This document shows, piece after piece, positions 24,314 to 32,434 of a stretch of DNA of 64,000 bases. The translations under genes and the position numbers were made by a program. Each line of letters opens with the position of its first letter. The first letter of the stretch is position 1. Source of the stretch: a virus; IMG/VR virus record IMGVR_UViG_3300037421_000032, positions 1 to 64,000 of that record. One strand, given 5' to 3'. The notes beneath the pieces were generated by a model. The model was not told the origin of the DNA, searched no databases, and worked only from the letters and a program-made list of their open reading frames with translations.

Positions 24314-25089
24314 TGCACGATCCCGTATGATGGGGGAAGTTTTGGCGGGGCGACTATAGAGATTTGCCCGTTGCTCCAACTAGCCAGTTGGGGATCCCCG
24401 GTCACTCGTTCTGCCGTAAGCGTGAGGCCGACCCATATAATCTCGTTCGGAGGCTGCGATGCTATTGGCATGATCCCAGCAATCGTTACCGTTTCCGTTG
24501 ATCCGTTTTGACACTTCAAATCCTGTAGTATGCGTGCGGATATAGGGCCGCCACCTGGGAAAGCCCCCTGGTAGGGCACCTCAGTAAGCGCCCACATCAC
24601 TTCGCTCCCAACCGAAACCGTATTATCGGACACCGTGTAATGGCCGGTCCCGCCAGTAGGACCGTCCGTTTGCCCTGTGACCGACAGCGTGGAGCCGTTG
24701 AACCCGGTCGGGATGCCCGCTCCTGATTGGGCATCGTAAAGTATCTGCCCTGTCCCGATCTTGAATGCCGGTGGTGTTATCATGCTTGGCACGGTCAGGA
24801 CGCCGCCGGAAATCGAGCCGTTGAACTGAGCCCCGAGGGCAGCAGGCGGCCCATTGGCGCTGGCAATCAAAATCAACGAGGCTGTGTTGGTGGCGGCACA
24901 ACTGACCGTTCCGGTCGCTGACACGTAAATGGTGCCGTAGAATCCGTTGTTTAGCGTACAATTGGAAAGCACCACGTTGCCGCTGAATGAAAATGAGGTC
25001 GTGTCGTAGGTCGGGCAGGTTACGGCGGACTGCGCCCAGGCGGGTGCACACCAGAGCAGCAACGCGAGTGCGACCAGCCAGCGGCGCAT
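24310..25089 (-). CDS. Secreted-type virion protein with GTYxV module (paralogue)
   Basis: 259 residues. Residues 1-20 are a signal peptide (MRRWLVALALLLWCAPAWAQ). Residues ~89-166 carry the same repeat as the downstream neighbour (FNGSISGGVLTVPSM, IGTGQILYD, GGTGHYTVSDN, GSEVMWA). The C-terminal ~90 residues align in character with the neighbour but are longer. Gene pair likely arose by duplication. Function unknown. Confidence 0.68.
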   Translation of the reverse strand: MRRWLVALALLLWCAPAWAQSAVTCPTYDTTSFSFSGNVVLSNCTLNNGFYGTIYVSATGTVSCAATNTASLILIASANGPPAALGAQFNGSISGGVLTVPSMITPPAFKIGTGQILYDAQSGAGIPTGFNGSTLSVTGQTDGPTGGTGHYTVSDNTVSVGSEVMWALTEVPYQGAFPGGGPISARILQDLKCQNGSTETVTIAGIMPIASQPPNEIIWVGLTLTAERVTGDPQLASWSNGQISIVAPPKLPPSYGIVQ

Positions 25090-25091
25090 TC

Positions 25092-26987
25092 TCAGTCCCC
25101 GATTATGGAGCTGTCGAGCAAGATCATCCCCGGAGAAATCAAAGACACATACCCAACTTGCCCGGCGGTCATTCCAGAACTGGTGGCGGCAATTTGAATG
25201 CTGTTAAGCCCGTACTTGTTGACGCTAAGTGCTGTAGCTGCAAACGTAGCCGCAGCGGTCGTGAACGTATAATCCGCGACGTTTTCAAAATAGACATTGG
25301 GCGGCGGACAAAGCGGCGCAGTTTTTGCAGCGGTATCCCACACATTGCAGCGCAAGGTTACAGGCAGCGGCCACGTCGACAGAAAGTCAGTCGTGGTGTC
25401 GGAAAAACCCATCGTGGTTTCGATTGCGCCGTTGTTGCCGGGGTTGATGGCGGTTTCCAATCCCGTTCCGATCAATTGAGCAAACCGCGCATTGCGCAGC
25501 ATGTCGGACACGGCGTCCGGGATTTCCAGCGGCCCTGGGTACAGTTGAATGCACGGAGGCGCAGCACCGGCGCAGGTCGCTCCCGGCGTCTGCTTCAATT
25601 CAAATCCGTCGATGGTGAAATATTGACCGTTCGTCATGGCTCCGGTGTGAAACTCGACTTCCATGTCACCATGAATGCCGGTCGGAACCCACGTATAGGC
25701 ATAGTTGCATTGGCTCGGCGACGCGACGTTCGTGCAGGCAGTCAGGGTGACCGGCGCTATATCCGTTGTCGCGTTCGTCCAGGCGTTAAGGCAAACTCCG
25801 ACCGTCAAGGGACAGGCATTTTTGCTGCTAAAGCTCGGTGCCGAAGTAAAATTAGTTGAGAAATTTATATTCATTTGAAACGTAATGGCCTGGATCAGCA
25901 TGTTAGACGAGACGCAAACTGAGGTCGAACCCGCATAGAGCGCACAGTTGATCCGTGAGGCATCAACATAGTCTATCGGGAAGCGAATAATCAAATCGGT
26001 CAGAGTGCCGCCGGCCGTACATTGAATTGCCAGCGGGGCAAAGTTGCCCCCTGGGCCGTTAGTTCCGACCCCGGTACAACTGACGCTGCTAGTGCCTGCG
26101 GTCCCAACCGGAATGGCGTAGATGCCCTCTGCCGACCAGCCGCCCGCCGATCGCATCGTCTCGCTGGCAACCAATTGCGAAGTATCGACTTGATAAGTAC
26201 CGGCGCCTCCGGCCGAGCCGGTAAGTTGCCGGACGATCTTAGTCCCTCGTGCGACGGTGCTGAATACGATGACATCACCGCTTCCCACGCCCGGCCCGAC
26301 AAGCGTGCATTGACTGGCGTTGGTGTTAAACCCCACACCGCCGTTCAGGGATGGGCACGCGCTAGTATTGCCGGTCAGCGTGACCGTGTTGCTCGTAGTA
26401 GACGCTACGGTGTAATTTCCGGCGATGGCGCGAGGGTTGGTCAGGTCCGTAGCATACATCCCGGCTGCGATGCCTGTTGTGGACGCGAAATGAAGCACAT
26501 TGTTGCCAACAGCGGTCGTTCCATTGGTCACGCAGTTAGTTTGAGACGGACAATTAACGGTGTCCGTCACCCGCTGGTCTTGTTGGATCGTCCCCGTCAC
26601 GCTGCTCGCAGTCAGCGTTGTGCCGGCCGATCCGCTACCGTTGTCAATCGTTGCGGTGAAGCTCGCGATGCCGTTGACATAAGGGTTGGAGTTAGGCACG
26701 TCTTTCGTGAGCCATTTGTAATGTGCCCAACTCGTCATTGAACCGTTGCGCAGCGCGTTCGTCGTGCCGGTCGTTTGCAACAGGACGTTCTGGTTGACGT
26801 ATGCGCCCTGGTCGGGATTGAAAAATGGAATGTTGACTGAAAGACCGCTGCCGAGCGTGAAGTTGCCCGCGAAGCCGTTTATAAAGTTGACGGCGGCCTG
26901 CGCCAGTTGCGGCGACCAGCCTGCGGCCATGACTTGCCCGACCAAGGCGCCAAGAAACAGAATGCCGAGTAGTCGAAGTTTTGTCAT
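25092..26987 (-). CDS. Large secreted-type virion protein, split GTYxV module
   Basis: 631 residues. Residues 1-~22 are a leader (LRLLGILFLGALVGQVMAAG). The first half of the repeat module lies at ~108-141 (FTATIDNGSGSAGTTLTASS) and its second half at ~248-278 (LTGSAGGAGTYQV, SETM), with about 100 residues of another Thr/Asn-rich domain between. Cys pairs are frequent (NCPSQTNC, CPLTVGVC), which fits an oxidising, extracellular environment. Probable structural or adhesin protein. Confidence 0.68.
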   Translation of the reverse strand: MTKLRLLGILFLGALVGQVMAAGWSPQLAQAAVNFINGFAGNFTLGSGLSVNIPFFNPDQGAYVNQNVLLQTTGTTNALRNGSMTSWAHYKWLTKDVPNSNPYVNGIASFTATIDNGSGSAGTTLTASSVTGTIQQDQRVTDTVNCPSQTNCVTNGTTAVGNNVLHFASTTGIAAGMYATDLTNPRAIAGNYTVASTTSNTVTLTGNTSACPSLNGGVGFNTNASQCTLVGPGVGSGDVIVFSTVARGTKIVRQLTGSAGGAGTYQVDTSQLVASETMRSAGGWSAEGIYAIPVGTAGTSSVSCTGVGTNGPGGNFAPLAIQCTAGGTLTDLIIRFPIDYVDASRINCALYAGSTSVCVSSNMLIQAITFQMNINFSTNFTSAPSFSSKNACPLTVGVCLNAWTNATTDIAPVTLTACTNVASPSQCNYAYTWVPTGIHGDMEVEFHTGAMTNGQYFTIDGFELKQTPGATCAGAAPPCIQLYPGPLEIPDAVSDMLRNARFAQLIGTGLETAINPGNNGAIETTMGFSDTTTDFLSTWPLPVTLRCNVWDTAAKTAPLCPPPNVYFENVADYTFTTAAATFAATALSVNKYGLNSIQIAATSSGMTAGQVGYVSLISPGMILLDSSIIGD

Positions 26988-26991
26988 CTAA

Positions 26992-28071
26992 CTATCCAGT
27001 GGGTGTGACGACGATTATGCCATTTGCTCCTGACCCGCCCGCATTGGTAGCCCCGGTGAACCCACCGCCACCGCCGCCTGCTCCATAGTTGCCGCCGTTC
27101 CCACCTGGGGCGTCAGTGACAGAGGTCGGACCGGCGCCGCCGCCACCGCCACCGCCGGAACCGTGGGAGGCATCAAAATCAACCCCGGCACCACCAGCGC
27201 ACGCTGGCCCCATATTGCTGACACCAGAGTTAGCAGCACCACCGCCGCCCGATCCATGTGATCCAGCAGTGCAAACTGAAACGTTTGACACACCACCCAA
27301 CCCGCCTGCCGTACTATCTTGAGCCGTGCCGCCGTTACCGCCACCATTCGCAACAGAATCCGCTCCGTTACCACCGCCGCCATTGCCCCCACCGCCGCCG
27401 CCGCCGTTTTGAACACCCGCACCGGAAGCCCCGCCATGCCCGCCAGCTCCGTTCGGACCGGCCGCACCGCCGCCGCCGCCCGCTCCATTTGCTACTTGCG
27501 TCTGCGCGCCGCCGGCACCACCAGCATTCTTGGTAGAGCCAACCGCGCCCGTGGTAGACCCGCCCGCCGCCGTCGATGTTGATCCCACGCCCCCAGCGCC
27601 GCCGTTCGATCCGACGACAACTGCCGTGCCTCCGATTGTCGCGCAGTTGGTTGTGGCGTTGCACAGCCAAGTATTGCCGCCCGCAACACCGGGGCTCCCG
27701 TTCGCGCCGCCGGTTCCGATGTTGATCCCGATAGTGCCGGACAAAGAAAGTCCGGTGGCTTTGGAATATCCGCCCCCGCCGCCTCCAGCACCGATTACGG
27801 TTCCGGTCGCATTCGCGCCGCCACCACCCCCGGCGATGGTTTCGGCAGTAAAGACCGAGCAGTTTGGAAAATCGACCGTGAGGTTGATCGTAGTCGTGGC
27901 AGTGTTAGTGTAAAATGCTGCTGTGCCCGCGGAAGCACAACTGCCCCCACCACTCGGCGCCGTGATGCTGCAAAACCCCGCCGCGCAGCCGTTGAACTGC
28001 GCCCATGAGGCGAGCGGCAGGCCAACGCAAATGCCGGCAAGCGCCGCGAGAACAACAACCCACCGTTTCAT
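26992..28071 (-). CDS. Glycine-rich adhesin-like protein
   Basis: 359 residues. Residues 1-24 are a signal peptide (VVVLAALAGICVGLPLASWAQ). From about residue 80 onward the protein is dominated by Gly runs (GGGGG, GGAGG, NGGGG). This is the composition of polyglycine-II receptor-binding tips such as phage S16 gp38. A short N-terminal Cys-containing region precedes it. Host-range determinant suspected; the assignment rests on composition. Confidence 0.65.
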   Translation of the reverse strand: MKRWVVVLAALAGICVGLPLASWAQFNGCAAGFCSITAPSGGGSCASAGTAAFYTNTATTTINLTVDFPNCSVFTAETIAGGGGGANATGTVIGAGGGGGGYSKATGLSLSGTIGINIGTGGANGSPGVAGGNTWLCNATTNCATIGGTAVVVGSNGGAGGVGSTSTAAGGSTTGAVGSTKNAGGAGGAQTQVANGAGGGGGAAGPNGAGGHGGASGAGVQNGGGGGGGNGGGGNGADSVANGGGNGGTAQDSTAGGLGGVSNVSVCTAGSHGSGGGGAANSGVSNMGPACAGGAGVDFDASHGSGGGGGGGAGPTSVTDAPGGNGGNYGAGGGGGGFTGATNAGGSGANGIIVVTPTG

Positions 28072-28541
28072 GTGAGGTCATTCCCGATCAGATAGAGATC
28101 ACACGTCGCGGCCGTGCCCTGCCCGGTCGTCAGCGAGAGATACACCGTGTTGACCGTATAGCGTGTAGTTGCGATGTTCGCCGCCAAGGTCAGCCCGAGC
28201 ACGATCGTCGCCCCGGTCAGCGCGGTATAAATCTGCGCCGCTGCAACGAGTGCCGTGCCGCCCTTGCTGACCGCCGGATAGACACCGCCCGCTGCGAGCG
28301 TCAGCGAAGCCGAGCAATTGGTGACGATGATCGAAGTCGGCACCCATGCGGTCACACCGGCCGGAATGGTGCAGGCTTGATCCGTGGTGACATTAAAGTT
28401 GGCGGCGCGGATCGAGCATAGGACGCGCGTGGCGCCTGCCGCCGTGTTATTGATCGTGACAGCGCCGCCGCTGCCAAACCCGGCTATAGCCTGCGAACAT
28501 GCCAGCCAAGCCGCACAAAAGAATGCAAGAACTCGGCGCAT
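28068..28541 (-). CDS. Small secreted-type beta protein
   Basis: 157 residues from the ATG at 28541 (28589 would lie before the leader). Residues 1-20 are a signal peptide (MRRVLAFFCAAWLACSQAIA). The remainder is a Thr/Ala-rich beta domain with several single Cys residues. It overlaps the glycine-rich gene by ATGA, and similar short proteins flank it. Function unknown. Confidence 0.65.
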   Translation of the reverse strand: MRRVLAFFCAAWLACSQAIAGFGSGGAVTINNTAAGATRVLCSIRAANFNVTTDQACTIPAGVTAWVPTSIIVTNCSASLTLAAGGVYPAVSKGGTALVAAAQIYTALTGATIVLGLTLAANIATTRYTVNTVYLSLTTGQGTAATCDLYLIGNDLT

Positions 28542-28545
28542 GGCA

Positions 28546-29403
28546 TCACCAATATGTGCAGGAGAACTTGTGCCCGGTCGTCGCGGCAATGACCGACAGG
28601 GCCGTATTCATGCCGAAGCCGAGGGGCGTCGTGAAACTCGATAGGCCGGCAAATGTCGTCGCTGTCGGAGCGGCCAGAGGGTAGGACGCGGCGGTTGAAG
28701 CAGCGGCCGTGGTGGTGAAAGAAATCCATAACGGCTCACCGGAGCCCGCCGACGTGTCAATGTTGGCGATGGTGAATCCATGGATCGTCGCCGTTGCCGC
28801 GATGGCATTCTGCGCCGTGCCGCCTGATGTGATCGTACTGGAACAATTGGTCGGGGTGACATTGACATTGCCGGTGACGGTTCCGATCGCGGCAGTGCCG
28901 GCCGCTAGACCGACCGTTCCCCCGCTTGAGCCCATAGCACCCGTTGGCAGCGGCAACGATGCCGCGCTTATCGGAATCACCGTTCCAGAGGCAATACCTT
29001 GGACCGTTACCACCTCGGCCGATGCCGTTCCGGCCGTGCCCACACCCGCGCCAGCAACGGTCGAACCCGTGCCCGAGTTTTTCGAGACGGCGACGGGCGC
29101 CGCAGATGCGGCGACGGCCTGCCCGTTGGGATTAAGCGTTCCCGATGCAAGGTTGACTGTTTGGTGTCCGCTACTATCCACCGCCGCGCATTGCGACGGC
29201 ATCGTCGGATCGCATAGAAGTAGTTGCATGTAATGCACGGAGGCGACGACGATAGACCCGAACGTCGTTCCGCTTCCTTGGGTCAACGTATAGTTGGCAA
29301 ACGCCCATATTCCGCCGACCATCACGACAAGCAGAGTGCCGCGGAATATCGTTCCGAAACACCATAGCAGGGTGCGCAGCAGGAACATCGCCGTGCGTTT
29401 CAT
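28546..29403 (-). CDS. Membrane-anchored or secreted Thr/Ala-rich virion-region protein
   Basis: 285 residues. A hydrophobic N-terminus (LLRTLLWCFGTIFRGTLLVVMVGGIWAFA) may be a transmembrane anchor or an uncleaved signal. The C-terminal ~70 residues contain GEPLWISFTTTAAAS and end ATTGHKFSCTYW, a pattern seen at the ends of phage decoration and structural proteins. The middle is a low-complexity Gly/Ala/Val stretch. Function inferred only from location. Confidence 0.65.
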   Translation of the reverse strand: MKRTAMFLLRTLLWCFGTIFRGTLLVVMVGGIWAFANYTLTQGSGTTFGSIVVASVHYMQLLLCDPTMPSQCAAVDSSGHQTVNLASGTLNPNGQAVAASAAPVAVSKNSGTGSTVAGAGVGTAGTASAEVVTVQGIASGTVIPISAASLPLPTGAMGSSGGTVGLAAGTAAIGTVTGNVNVTPTNCSSTITSGGTAQNAIAATATIHGFTIANIDTSAGSGEPLWISFTTTAAASTAASYPLAAPTATTFAGLSSFTTPLGFGMNTALSVIAATTGHKFSCTYW

Positions 29404-29573
29404 TGTCCTAATCCTGTGACGCAGCCGAGGGAGAGATCGAGAACACCGTTACAGGTCGAAGGTGTGGATACCCCATGTCCCGATTGATTAGCCGGCGACA
29501 TGATCCACACTTGCGCGTCCGCTCCCGCTGCCAGGGCGAGGGCCAAGAGCAGGATGAAGACGGTCACGCGCAT
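29400..29573 (-). CDS. Small secreted peptide
   Basis: 57 residues. A signal peptide (VFILLLALALAAGADAQ) is followed by a short mature part with two Cys residues. The stop overlaps the next start (ATGA). It belongs to the same series of secreted-type proteins. Function unknown. Confidence 0.6.
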   Translation of the reverse strand: MRVTVFILLLALALAAGADAQVWIMSPANQSGHGVSTPSTCNGVLDLSLGCVTGLGQ

Positions 29574-29576
29574 GGG

Positions 29577-30041
29577 CTAGAATTGCGTGTAGTAGACGAT
29601 CGCCTGGACGGCAACGCCGGCATTCGTCAGGATGCACAGGTCATTCGAGACTGGAACCGGGGGAATCCCGGTATAGACCGGGAGATGGTCGACCTCGGCG
29701 ATCTGCGCCGTGAGTGCAAAGGGCGGCGTGACCGCCGCCTGTCCCGTCCCGCAAGTTCCGCCCGTGCCGTAGACGAAACTGACACTGACCGTCCCGCCGG
29801 GCATGATGTTCCAGCCGCAGACGTAGATCTGCTTGGTCGCCGTGCCGGTTACGAGCTTCGTCGCGCCGTTGGTCGAGGCATTGTACTGCGCCGACTGATT
29901 GCAGCCGAACATCTGGTTTGGCGACACGCCCTGGGCGTGAGCAGGAAACAGCCCTACCCACCACAAGAACCAAACGACGATGACAGCCGTTATCCAGTCG
30001 CCAGCATTGGGCTTGTAAGTCAGCCAAATCGGGCGCCGCAT
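29577..30041 (-). CDS. Secreted-type virion-region protein
   Basis: 154 residues from the ATG at 30041. A GTG at 30050 overlapping the previous stop (GTGA) is an alternative. The much longer open frame to 30587 is a shadow of the upstream gene. The leader is ITAVIVVWFLWWVGLFPAHAQ. The mature part is beta-rich (VTGTATKQIYVCGWNIMPGG, VSFVYGTGGTCG) with paired Cys. I recognise similar small proteins in podovirus virion clusters but know no function. Confidence 0.65.
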   Translation of the reverse strand: MRRPIWLTYKPNAGDWITAVIVVWFLWWVGLFPAHAQGVSPNQMFGCNQSAQYNASTNGATKLVTGTATKQIYVCGWNIMPGGTVSVSFVYGTGGTCGTGQAAVTPPFALTAQIAEVDHLPVYTGIPPVPVSNDLCILTNAGVAVQAIVYYTQF

Positions 30042-30046
30042 CGTCG

Positions 30047-30670
30047 TCACCCCGCCTGCGGCCCTTGGGCCGGATTCGTGCCCGGCATGGGCGGGCGCAC
30101 GGCTTGGCGCCGCTGGCGCTCGGCCTGCGCCCGTTGCGACGGGATATGATCGGCGACGCCCTGCGGCGGTGGACGTGACGGATCGGGCGGCAACGCCATG
30201 CCGCTGACCGCGGCGTTCGGCATGATCGGCAGCGACGACGGCGCCGGACGATAGCCGACCGCGGGGCCGACCGGGCGCGCTCCCGCGCGCTTTTCCTTGA
30301 TGGCGACGGCATACTTCATGACGGCGCCCCACCACTGATCGTGCGGGATTTCCGGTTCGCCCTCGCGCGGACGCATGGCAAAGGCGGCTTCCGAGATTTC
30401 TTCCTGGCTCAAGCCCTTCCCAACCACGGGAAGCGAATTGATCCACATCTCGAACCGTTCGCCGGCCGCCTTGTTCAACGGCTGCATCTGGTGGTTCGGC
30501 GTCATCTCCGTGGTGATGACCTGGCCTTCCTCGACCAAGGTCGGCCCGGTCAAGCCGGTTTCCGCCGAGCGCATGACCATGTGACAATCGGCGAGCAAGA
30601 GATAGGTCGGGCCATGGACGTGCTGGCCGTCCTCGGTCACGTAGGATTCGGGAAGCTGATGGTTATTCAT
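30047..30670 (-). CDS. Hypothetical head-region protein with Pro/Arg-rich tail
   Basis: 207 residues. The N-terminal ~130 residues are a folded-looking domain (YVTEDGQHVHGPTYLLLADC, GERFEMWINSLP, EIPHDQWWGAVMKYA). The last ~70 are disordered Pro/Arg/Ala. A TGAGGT ribosome site precedes the start, and a strong hairpin separates it from the cement gene. Likely first gene of the secreted-virion-protein block. Function unknown. Confidence 0.68.
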   Translation of the reverse strand: MNNHQLPESYVTEDGQHVHGPTYLLLADCHMVMRSAETGLTGPTLVEEGQVITTEMTPNHQMQPLNKAAGERFEMWINSLPVVGKGLSQEEISEAAFAMRPREGEPEIPHDQWWGAVMKYAVAIKEKRAGARPVGPAVGYRPAPSSLPIMPNAAVSGMALPPDPSRPPPQGVADHIPSQRAQAERQRRQAVRPPMPGTNPAQGPQAG

Positions 30671-30698
30671 TGGGATACCTCAAAAGGATCAAAGAGGG

Positions 30699-30743
30699 CT
30701 GTGGGCGGCCTCACGAGGTCGCGGCGCAACAGGCCGCCCACAG
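30699..30743 (-). terminator. Strong hairpin after the cement protein gene
   Basis: A perfect 13-bp stem CTGTGGGCGGCCT/AGGCCGCCCACAG with a 19-nt loop, followed on the minus-strand transcript by a pyrimidine-rich tail (CCCTCTTTGATCC). It lies 32 nt past the cement gene stop. Probably an intrinsic terminator or attenuator that lowers transcription from capsid into downstream genes. Confidence 0.7.
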
Positions 30744-30775
30744 GATCATGCCGGGGATTCGCGTACCCGGCAGAG

Positions 30776-31336
30776 TTACGACGCAACCTTGTAGTTCGAG
30801 CCGTACTGGTTGAGCGTCGATTGGGCGTCTTCGTCTCCCAGAGTAACGTCGGCAGTAAGCGTGCCGGCGGTCGCGCTCGACCCGGTGATGGCGTAGTGCA
30901 GGTCGATGAACCGCGGCAAGCCCGCCCCGGTCTTTCGCATCGGCCAGTCGAATGAGGCGATGCGCGTGTTCGCGGTCAGAAGCGCGAGCGCGATCGTGTC
31001 GGTCTGCATGTAGATGACGAAGGCCAGATCCGAACGATTGCCCGAGGCGTGCGCGGTCGCGTTTTCCGGCGCGCCGCGGAACTGCACTTGGATCGTGGTC
31101 ACGGTCAGGAACGCCGTGCCCGTATTGACCTGCACGCGCGGCGTGCCCGGACCCTTGCCGATGCCAAGGTCTTCCCCGAAGAACGTCTGGTTCACGGAGA
31201 AGATATTGCTGGGCGACGGCGTGAAGGTCGTCGTGCCCATCGAACCGTTGAGCTGGTCGTAGAAGTTCGTCGAGTCCGCCGCGGCGGTCAAAGCCTGGGC
31301 GTTCGAGAACTGGAGGTTTGCATCAAGCATACCCAT
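30776..31336 (-). CDS. Bbp16-like capsid cement protein
   Basis: 186 residues. The start MGMLDANLQFSNAQALTAAADS and the ending region PRFIDLHYAITGSSATAGTL follow the pattern of the Bbp16 capsid cement (decoration) family. In BPP-1-type heads such trimers sit on the capsid and stabilise it. It follows the major capsid gene with a 42-nt spacer. Confidence 0.82.
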   Translation of the reverse strand: MGMLDANLQFSNAQALTAAADSTNFYDQLNGSMGTTTFTPSPSNIFSVNQTFFGEDLGIGKGPGTPRVQVNTGTAFLTVTTIQVQFRGAPENATAHASGNRSDLAFVIYMQTDTIALALLTANTRIASFDWPMRKTGAGLPRFIDLHYAITGSSATAGTLTADVTLGDEDAQSTLNQYGSNYKVAS

Positions 31337-31360
31337 TGGGGTGCTCCTGTTTCAAGGTTG

Positions 31361-31384
31361 ACCTAAGCTATTGATAGCTCAGGT
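31361..31384 (-). other. Short hairpin overlapping the capsid gene stop
   Basis: ACCTAAGCTAT/ATAGCTCAGGT forms an 11-bp inverted repeat with a 2-nt spacer. On the minus-strand RNA it is paired throughout with one G-U. It covers the stop of the major capsid gene and has no U-tract. It could stabilise capsid mRNA or adjust the capsid-to-cement ratio. Confidence 0.4.
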
Positions 31385-32410
31385 AATTCGACTCTCAGTG
31401 TCCAGAATTTGGTCTGTGACCCCGATGGGTATGTTGCGGAAGTTCACGATCGGGCGCCCGGCGTAGTCCTCCGGCCGGAGCAGCACGTTCTTGTCGCGGA
31501 TGGCCTGAATGTCGAGGTATTCGCGCCAGGTACGGTCGCCGTACCAGTTGAGCCGCACCGGAGGCGCGACGCGATCGGGAGCGTCGGTCTTGGTGATGCC
31601 CGATACCATGCGGCCGGCGGTCGGCAGGCGAACGACGGCCTTCGACATGATCGCGAACAGGTCGGGCGGCGTTGCACCCGCGAGGCCCGCCGTGGTCGTG
31701 TCGATGTTGCACATGCGAACGACATAGCGCCAGTCCTCGATGCACAACCCGGCGTTCCACGAGAAATACGACGTGTATGCCTCATAGCGCCGGCTGGAGC
31801 TATCGTAGGCCGGAACCGTGTCGCCCTTGTTCTCGAACGTCAGGCCGGCTTTCGTTCCCTTGGGGAAGATGCCGTAGGCGGTCTGATCGCCCCAGCCGAT
31901 GAGCCAAGCGGAAGTGTTCGACGATCCGGTGCCGCCGCAGTCGAAGACGTTGACGCCGTTCTGCGCCGCCGCGATGGCCGCGAAATAGGTGGCAAAGCCC
32001 GACATCTGTTCCGGCGTCGTCCACGAGTTGCCGTAGATGTAGAAGCCGGACATCTGTTGCGACATGCCCTCCATGTGGGCAACGTCTTCCTTTTCCCGAT
32101 TTGCGGCGGTGTTACCGCCCAAATCGGCCAGCTTCTTGTCGATCTGCGAATAGGCGTCGAGCATCATCATGCCGAACGTGAGCTGCGCCGCAGACGACTT
32201 GGTGTAGGCAACGCCCTGGTTGAACCGGCGGGCGGTGCCCTTCGGCAAGGCGGTGCGCAAAGTAACCACATGCCCCGTCGTCAGGTTGCCCTCGACCCAC
32301 GGGATATGATCGATGATTTCGTTGCACTGGGAGAGCAATTCCGCCATGTCGGCGATCTTGCCCGAAGGATCCATGCGCCGACCGATATCGGCGAGGGTCA
32401 AGGAAGCCAT
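31379..32410 (-). CDS. Major capsid protein (Bbp17-like)
   Basis: 343 residues. Family-like features are MASLTLADIGRRMDPSGK at the start, NEIIDHIPWVEGN, RRFNQGVAYTKSSAAQL, and the ending FRNIPIGVTDQILDTESRIT typical of BPP-1-type HK97-fold capsid proteins. It lies between scaffold and cement genes. Forms the head shell. Among the most confident calls here. Confidence 0.92.
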   Translation of the reverse strand: MASLTLADIGRRMDPSGKIADMAELLSQCNEIIDHIPWVEGNLTTGHVVTLRTALPKGTARRFNQGVAYTKSSAAQLTFGMMMLDAYSQIDKKLADLGGNTAANREKEDVAHMEGMSQQMSGFYIYGNSWTTPEQMSGFATYFAAIAAAQNGVNVFDCGGTGSSNTSAWLIGWGDQTAYGIFPKGTKAGLTFENKGDTVPAYDSSSRRYEAYTSYFSWNAGLCIEDWRYVVRMCNIDTTTAGLAGATPPDLFAIMSKAVVRLPTAGRMVSGITKTDAPDRVAPPVRLNWYGDRTWREYLDIQAIRDKNVLLRPEDYAGRPIVNFRNIPIGVTDQILDTESRIT

Positions 32411-32434
32411 AGGTTTAAGCCCCTGGGTGCGAGG

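Noticed and set aside
29230-29250. TTGCATGTAATGCA as a third operator
   Set aside because: Arms and spacing differ from TTGCA-N2-TGCAA, and it lies inside a coding region away from promoters.
29577-30587. 336-residue open frame as one protein
   Set aside because: The N-terminal 180 residues are a His/Arg shadow of the gene at 30047-30670. The signal peptide and coupling support a start at 30041 or 30050.
22102-30670. Diversity-generating retroelement, expected because the head genes resemble phage BPP-1
   Set aside because: No reverse transcriptase motif, template repeat or variable-repeat pair was found by eye. The adhesins here are of another type.
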